From positions 372,001 to 436,000 of the forward strand of contig JACJYE010000003.1 in NCBI GenBank assembly GCA_020636255.1: a DNA stretch of 64,000 nt, written 5' to 3'. The translations under genes and the position numbers were made by a program. Source of the stretch: Lewinellaceae bacterium. Lineage in GTDB: Bacteria > Bacteroidota > Bacteroidia > Chitinophagales > Saprospiraceae. The notes below the pieces were generated by a model. That model worked only from the letters and a program-made list of their open reading frames with translations, searched no databases and had not been told where the DNA came from. Shown here piece after piece: positions 59,152 through 64,000 of this stretch; the stretch's first letter is position 1, and the number at the start of each line of letters is the position of its first letter.

Positions 59152-60809
59152 TGCCCGGCCTCCAGCAGCTCCTTCGCGTTTTTTATCGCCGATTCGCTGG
59201 GTGGGCTTTGGCTGAGCATGGTGGCGATGGCCGTAACGCGTTCTTCCGGCGCCAGGTTGCGCACCTCTGTATACGTGCGGCCTTCTTTGACCCGTTTGTA
59301 CACGAAATAATGCACATTGCCCTTGCTGGCGATCTGCGGCGAATGGGTGATCGACACGACCTGGTGCTCGTTGCTAAGCTTGCGCAGGATGTTGCCCATC
59401 TTCAGCGCTACGTCGCCGGAAACGCCGGTATCGATCTCATCGAAGATCAGGGTCGGCAGGGGGATGGCGCTGGCCACCAGCGATTTGACCACCAGGGTCA
59501 GGCGCGACAGTTCGCCGCCCGAGGCGACGTCCTTGATCGGTTGCAGGCGGCTGCCCAGGTTGGCCGCAAAGAGGAAGTTGACCTCGTCGAGGCCCGTAGG
59601 CCCCAGTTCTTCCAGCCGCGTGAACTCCGCCTTCAGCCGGGCATGTTCCATGCCCAGTTCAGCCAGCGTTTGCTCCACTTTATTTTCAAAACCCGCCACG
59701 ACGGCATGCCGGCGAACGCCCAGATCTTCGGCCAGGGCGGCCAGGGCCTCTTCCCGGCCCTGTACATCCTGCTGAAGCGCGGCGATCTCGTTGCTCAGGT
59801 CGCCGATGGCATCTAGCTGTTTCTGCAGGCTGGCCTGTATGGCCAGCAACTCCTCTACCGTACCGGCCTGATGTTTCTTTTGCAGGCGGTAGACCATATC
59901 GAGGCGCTGCTGCACCTCCATGATGCGCTCGGGGTCGTATTCCGCTTCTTCGCCAATGGCCTCGAACTCCTGGGCCATATCCTTCATCTCTTCCATGATA
60001 GCGCCCAGGCGCTCGTAAAGCTTTTCGATGCGGTGGTCAAACTTGCGCACCTGCCCCAGCGCCTGGTTGATCTCGCCAACCTGCCCCATAACCGATACTT
60101 CGCTTTCGCTCAGCTGCTGAAAGGCGGCGGCCAGGGTGCGCTTGATATCTTCTGCATTCGACAGCCTGCCGAGCTCCTCCTCCAGTTCTTCCTGCTCGCC
60201 GGCCTTCAGAGCAGCGGCCTGGAATTCTTCCAACTGGAAGTTGAGGAAATCCAGCTCTTTGGCGGCGCTGTCGTTGCGGCGGATCAGCTCGGCCAGGCGG
60301 CGGCGGGCCTCCTGGTATGACTGATACCGGCCCTGGTAGTCAGCCAGCAGCCTTTTGTTGTCGGCCAGCGCGTCGAGCAGGCGGAGCTGAAAGGAAACGT
60401 GATGGATGTCGAGGTTGTCGAACTGCTGGTGCAGGTCGACCAGGGTAGAGCTCAGGGCCTGCAGCACATCGAGCGTCACCGGCGTATCGTTGACGAAAGC
60501 GCGGGACTTGCCCGCCGGGGTGATCTCCCGGCGGATGACCAGCCGGCCGTCGTAATCCAGGTCGTTCTCCTCAAAAAAGGGCTGCAGGCCGTAGCGTTCT
60601 ATTTCAAAAAAGCCTTCGACCACGCACTTGTCTTCCAGGTTGTAGAGCGACTTGATGTCGGCGCGTTTGCCCATCACCAGGCCCAGGGCGCCCAGCAGTA
60701 TGGACTTGCCGGCCCCGGTCTCGCCGGTAATGATGGTCAACCCCTTGGAAAAATCGATTTCCAACTCCTCAATAATAGCGTAGTTCCGGATCTGTAGGCT
60801 TTTGATCAT
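59148..60809 (-). CDS. recN: DNA repair protein RecN
   Basis: An SMC-like ATPase of recombinational double-strand-break repair. The 553-residue protein has the usual RecN length. It starts with MIKSLQIRNYAIIEELEIDF, followed by Walker A GETGAGKSILLGALG. The middle is a long coiled coil (about 155-360). The C-terminal half carries the signature LSRLTLVVKSLVA, Walker B PTLIFDEIDTGVSGDVA and ISHSPQIAS-type sequence, read here as VVSITHSPQIASKGN. The stop is directly followed by palindromic repeats. No SOS box can be recognised in the short gap to the divergent lipoprotein gene. Confidence 0.96.
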   Translation of the reverse strand: MIKSLQIRNYAIIEELEIDFSKGLTIITGETGAGKSILLGALGLVMGKRADIKSLYNLEDKCVVEGFFEIERYGLQPFFEENDLDYDGRLVIRREITPAGKSRAFVNDTPVTLDVLQALSSTLVDLHQQFDNLDIHHVSFQLRLLDALADNKRLLADYQGRYQSYQEARRRLAELIRRNDSAAKELDFLNFQLEEFQAAALKAGEQEELEEELGRLSNAEDIKRTLAAAFQQLSESEVSVMGQVGEINQALGQVRKFDHRIEKLYERLGAIMEEMKDMAQEFEAIGEEAEYDPERIMEVQQRLDMVYRLQKKHQAGTVEELLAIQASLQKQLDAIGDLSNEIAALQQDVQGREEALAALAEDLGVRRHAVVAGFENKVEQTLAELGMEHARLKAEFTRLEELGPTGLDEVNFLFAANLGSRLQPIKDVASGGELSRLTLVVKSLVASAIPLPTLIFDEIDTGVSGDVALKMGNILRKLSNEHQVVSITHSPQIASKGNVHYFVYKRVKEGRTYTEVRNLAPEERVTAIATMLSQSPPSESAIKNAKELLEAGH

Positions 60810-60906
60810 AGTCCTGTTTCCGCCTCTTTGGAAATTTGCCCAAAGTTAATCCTTTTGCTTTTATTTCCCTTATTTTTAGCGCACACTCACAACCAAAGAA
60901 AGCCTT

Positions 60907-61392
60907 ATGAGCAAAACCTCCCTGCTGATCCTCGCTCTGCCCCTGTTGTTCTTTGCATGCCGCAAAGATGCAGCGGGCAGCCTGAAGGAAACCGACCTCC
61001 TCCCATACGGCATCCCCGTTTCCATCATGGCGCCCGACAGCACCGATATCAAGGCCCGCGACCTCGCCGGCGTCTACCGCGATGTAACGGTCAAAGGCCC
61101 GGGCAACTATTCCGTTCAGGTGCTGTCCTCAACGGCCGAAGACAGCAACCTGCCCCGCATCAAGGCCGAACAACTGGCCGACGTCAAGGCCAACCGATAC
61201 TTCAAACGCATTGTACGCGAAGAAGAGAACGGCTTCCTCTACGAAACGGCCCTCGACAGCAGCTTCACCAACTACGGCTTTCGCTACATTGTGCTGCAAG
61301 GCGACCTGGAGATCATCTTCCAGACGGGCCTGGTGGGGCAGTTCACCCAGGAAGAAGCGGAAGGCATGTGGGAGGCGGTAAGGCAGCGGTGA
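60907..61392 (+). CDS. Small lipoprotein of unknown function
   Basis: 161 residues with a clear lipoprotein signal (MSKTSLLILALPLLFFAC, Cys18). The mature part is about 140 residues of mixed strands and helices (GIPVSIMAPDSTDIKARDLAG, VTVKGPGNYSVQVLSS, YRYIVLQGDLEIIFQTG read as FRYIVLQGDLEIIFQTG). I do not recognise the family. It is transcribed divergently from recN and followed 26 bases later by a strong bidirectional terminator. Confidence 0.8.
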   Translation: MSKTSLLILALPLLFFACRKDAAGSLKETDLLPYGIPVSIMAPDSTDIKARDLAGVYRDVTVKGPGNYSVQVLSSTAEDSNLPRIKAEQLADVKANRYFKRIVREEENGFLYETALDSSFTNYGFRYIVLQGDLEIIFQTGLVGQFTQEEAEGMWEAVRQR

Positions 61393-61417
61393 GCCAGGCC
61401 AAGGTGGCGTAAAACGC

Positions 61418-61451
61418 AAAAAGGCTTCCAACCGCGGTTGGAAGCCTTTTT
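61418..61451. terminator. Strong bidirectional terminator
   Basis: Perfect 16-bp stem AAAAAGGCTTCCAACC and GGTTGGAAGCCTTTTT with a 2-base centre, giving an A-run before and a T-run after. It closes the small lipoprotein gene. Confidence 0.85.
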
Positions 61452-61494
61452 CTTTCAGTACATGTCCATGTAGATAGCCAAAATGTCTTGGCCT

Positions 61495-61563
61495 TTACGA
61501 AACTTCGATCAATTCAAAATTGAACAAAAGCAAAATCAACAGAAGAATGCCGAGAATGATCAT
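61495..61563 (-). CDS. Possible 22-residue membrane peptide
   Basis: ATG to TAA frame encoding MIILGILLLILLLFNFELIE plus two residues: one uninterrupted hydrophobic helix with a short acidic tail. Such mini-proteins exist in many bacteria but so short a frame can arise by chance. No clear ribosome-binding site; Bacteroidota often lack one. Confidence 0.25.
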   Translation of the reverse strand: MIILGILLLILLLFNFELIEVS

Positions 61564-61804
61564 GGGAAAAGAGTTAAAAATTATCAAATAGGGTTCAGAA
61601 AATCAGCCATTCTTCCCATTCGATGTGCGGGGGCGAAAGTGTTGCTCTTTTGGATAGTGTTTTGAAAATGAAATTTTTAACGCCCGCCGGCACCCTTGAA
61701 GCATGTTTGTAAAAGAACGTGTTGAACGCAAATATAAGCCAAACTGTCGCGCAATGCAAGTGGCGTTGGCAGTTAGCCGTTCCCTGGAAAGTTTCAGGTT
61801 CCAG

Positions 61805-61851
61805 CGGCCCTTTCGCGTAAGGCGAAGCGTTCACCCTACGCGAAAGGGCCG
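61805..61851. repeat. Perfect 15-bp inverted repeat
   Basis: CGGCCCTTTCGCGTA and TACGCGAAAGGGCCG with a 17-base loop. No T-run follows, so it is not a standard terminator. Confidence 0.7.
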
Positions 61852-61890
61852 TGGTTCAAGGTTAAAGCCCCAAAGGGCAAAGGGCGCCGG

Positions 61891-61943
61891 CGCAGATAGC
61901 AGGCATCTCCCTGCGTTGCTGTTAGAGAAGCCTGCTATCTGCG
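61891..61943. repeat. Perfect 14-bp inverted repeat
   Basis: CGCAGATAGCAGGC and GCCTGCTATCTGCG with a 25-base loop, 40 bases from the preceding inverted repeat. Confidence 0.7.
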
Positions 61944-61969
61944 TAGCTACAGGTTTCGTCCCCAGGCAA

Positions 61970-61990
61970 AGGAAGAAGGGGCTCTGCCCC
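61970..61990 (-). terminator. Likely terminator of the dismutase gene
   Basis: On the minus strand GGGGC-aga-GCCCC followed by TTCTTCCTTT, 15 bases past the stop at 62005. The stem is short. Confidence 0.4.
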
Positions 61991-62004
61991 CTCAATGTGC
62001 CTGC

Positions 62005-62637
<633 letters not shown>

Positions 62638-62943
62638 AATTTGGATTTTTGTTAATGAAGTAATCATCAAAAAACAAGTTCGAAGATTTTACAGTAGAGA
62701 ACTTATTTTTTGAAGACTACATAATGTGTTGGTTTCGATTTTAAAACGCCGGCTAAAATAATAAGTTTACCGGCAAAGCCTCCATATGATTTGAGTTTTG
62801 GGATTTTTCATGAAAAAAACCCTGTCTGTCACACCTACTCTGCCCGATGCGCCATTTTATCACGCCCGGCGAACAAAAAATGAGCGGCGAGCCTTACCTT
62901 TAGCGCGCTGAAAAAAATCTCTTAACATACCAACCTAGCCATC

Positions 62944-64000
62944 ATGAACTTCAGAAAAGAAAAAGACAGCCTCGGCTACGTAGACGTACCCGCCGACAAA
63001 TACTGGGCGGCACAAACCCAGCGCTCATCCGAGAATTTCAAGATCGGCGGCCACCGCATGCCCACCGAGATCATCCGCGCCTTCGCCATCCTGAAAAAGG
63101 CGGCGGCACTGGCCAACCTCGAACTGGGCGTACTGTCGCAGGACAAGGCCGGCGCCATCGGTGAAGTCTGCGATGAGATACTGGCCGGCCAGCTCGACGC
63201 CCAGTTCCCGCTCGTCGTCTGGCAAACCGGCTCCGGCACCCAGTCCAATATGAACGCCAACGAGGTGATCGCCAACCGGGCCCACGTGTTGCGCGGCGGC
63301 AAGCTCGATGATGCCAAAAAATACCTGCATCCCAACGATGACGTGAACATGTCGCAGTCGTCGAACGATACCTTCCCCACGGCTATGCACATCGCAGCAT
63401 ACCGGATACTCGTAGACACCACCATTCCCGGCATCGAAGCCCTGCGCGATACGCTGCAGCGCAAGTCGGAGCAGTTCATGGACGTGGCCAAGATCGGCCG
63501 CACCCACTTTATGGACGCCACCCCTGTAACGGTAGGCCAGGAGCTTTCGGGTTATGTCGCCCAGCTCAACAACGGCCTGCGCGCCATCCGCCACAGCCTC
63601 GAACACCTGGCGGAACTGGCCCTGGGCGGCACCGCCGTCGGCACCGGCCTGAACACCCCCAAAGGTTACGATGTAACCGTTGCCCGCAAGATCGCCGAGC
63701 TCACCGGCCTGCCTTTCATTACGGCGCCCAACAAGTTTGAGGCCCTGGCCAGCCACGACGCTATCGTCGAAGCCCACGGCGCGCTCAAAACGGTGGCCGT
63801 TTCCCTGATGAAGATCGGCAACGACATCCGCATGCTGGCATCGGGGCCGCGTTGCGGCATCGGCGAGCTCATCATCCCCGCCAACGAGCCGGGCTCATCC
63901 ATCATGCCGGGCAAGGTCAACCCCACCCAGTCGGAAGCCCTCACCATGGCCATGGCCCAGGTGGTGGGCAACGATGTGGCCATCAACGTGGGCGGCATGG
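62944..64000 (+). CDS. fumC: Class II fumarate hydratase, 3' truncated by window edge
   Basis: Hydrates fumarate to L-malate in the TCA cycle. About 352 of an expected ~465 residues are inside the window. It begins MNFRKEKDSLGYVDVPADKYWAAQTQRS (in parts), as in all class II fumarases. Substrate-site motifs are visible: TGSGTQSNMNANEV, the SQSSNDTFPTAMH region, KIGRTHFMDATPVTVGQE with the catalytic His, and the mobile loop GSSIMPGKVNPTQSE. A TACCTTTA sequence at 62895 is one base from the Bacteroidota -7 element, without a clear -33. The gene reads off the right edge. Confidence 0.96.
   Translation, partial: MNFRKEKDSLGYVDVPADKYWAAQTQRSSENFKIGGHRMPTEIIRAFAILKKAAALANLELGVLSQDKAGAIGEVCDEILAGQLDAQFPLVVWQTGSGTQSNMNANEVIANRAHVLRGGKLDDAKKYLHPNDDVNMSQSSNDTFPTAMHIAAYRILVDTTIPGIEALRDTLQRKSEQFMDVAKIGRTHFMDATPVTVGQELSGYVAQLNNGLRAIRHSLEHLAELALGGTAVGTGLNTPKGYDVTVARKIAELTGLPFITAPNKFEALASHDAIVEAHGALKTVAVSLMKIGNDIRMLASGPRCGIGELIIPANEPGSSIMPGKVNPTQSEALTMAMAQVVGNDVAINVGGM

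Larger units (their letters stand above)
61452..62004. other. Intergenic region with two large inverted repeats
   Basis: About 550 bases. It contains a possible 22-codon hydrophobic frame (61495-61563, minus), two long inverted repeats (61805-61851 and 61891-61943) and the dismutase terminator at 61970-61990. No longer gene is credible. Confidence 0.5.

Overview
The window looks like a chromosomal piece of a GC-rich Bacteroidota, most likely a Saprospiria/Lewinella-type marine bacterium. This is an inference from several family-level signals: secreted proteins ending in a type IX secretion (T9SS/Por) sorting domain, HYR-repeat surface proteins, a TPR hybrid histidine kinase ending in an AraC helix-turn-helix, a Porin_10-type outer-membrane protein and TlpA-type lipoproteins. 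No rRNA, tRNA, transposase or CRISPR array was found. Most genes are on the minus strand.

Layout. 1-5 kb: the 3' end of a VPS10/BNR-repeat hydrolase-like protein and a one-component hybrid sensor kinase. 5.3-6.7 kb: two thioredoxin-fold lipoproteins. 6.8-10.9 kb: dnaE, interrupted in frame by a 181-residue mini-intein. 11-13.9 kb: three minus-strand genes that all look catalytically degenerate, namely an adaptor-pseudokinase-globin fusion, an unknown protein and an acyl-carrier-like protein whose phosphopantetheine serine is Ala. 14-31.7 kb: a repeat-rich surface-protein island with four large secreted HYR/T9SS proteins, a fifth remnant, an intact glycosyltransferase plus a duplicated 3' fragment of it, ten near-identical 240-bp HYR units, frameshifts, and small palindromic elements both inside the coding regions and in a tandem array. 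31.7-42 kb: LOG-family protein, sigma-54-type response regulator without a DNA-binding tail, prokaryotic pentameric ligand-gated channel, two-domain (eukaryote-like) phosphofructokinase, M20 peptidase, APC permease, vanadium-haloperoxidase/PAP2 lipoprotein. 42-49.5 kb: a three-gene locus of a MoxR-type AAA+ ATPase, a coiled-coil plus iSTAND-like protein and a 1.6-kaa membrane protein with SH3b and a degenerate amidase_3 domain. 49.8-64 kb: GH65 hydrolase, TMTC-like membrane TPR protein, HXXEE protein, porin, LVIVD/T9SS protein, fabI, recN, a small lipoprotein, sodB-type dismutase and the 5' part of fumC.

The best candidates for undescribed biology are (i) the EAD-like/pseudokinase/globin fusion with its Ser-less ACP neighbour, (ii) the MoxR/iSTAND/pseudo-amidase membrane locus with structured ~111-bp tandem repeats between its genes, and (iii) a family of small palindromic elements with conserved ends and covarying hairpin stems that occurs between genes, as a tandem array and in frame inside the sorting domains of four surface proteins. 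The frameshifts and shredded units in the HYR genes may be real decay or assembly error; the sequence alone cannot separate these.
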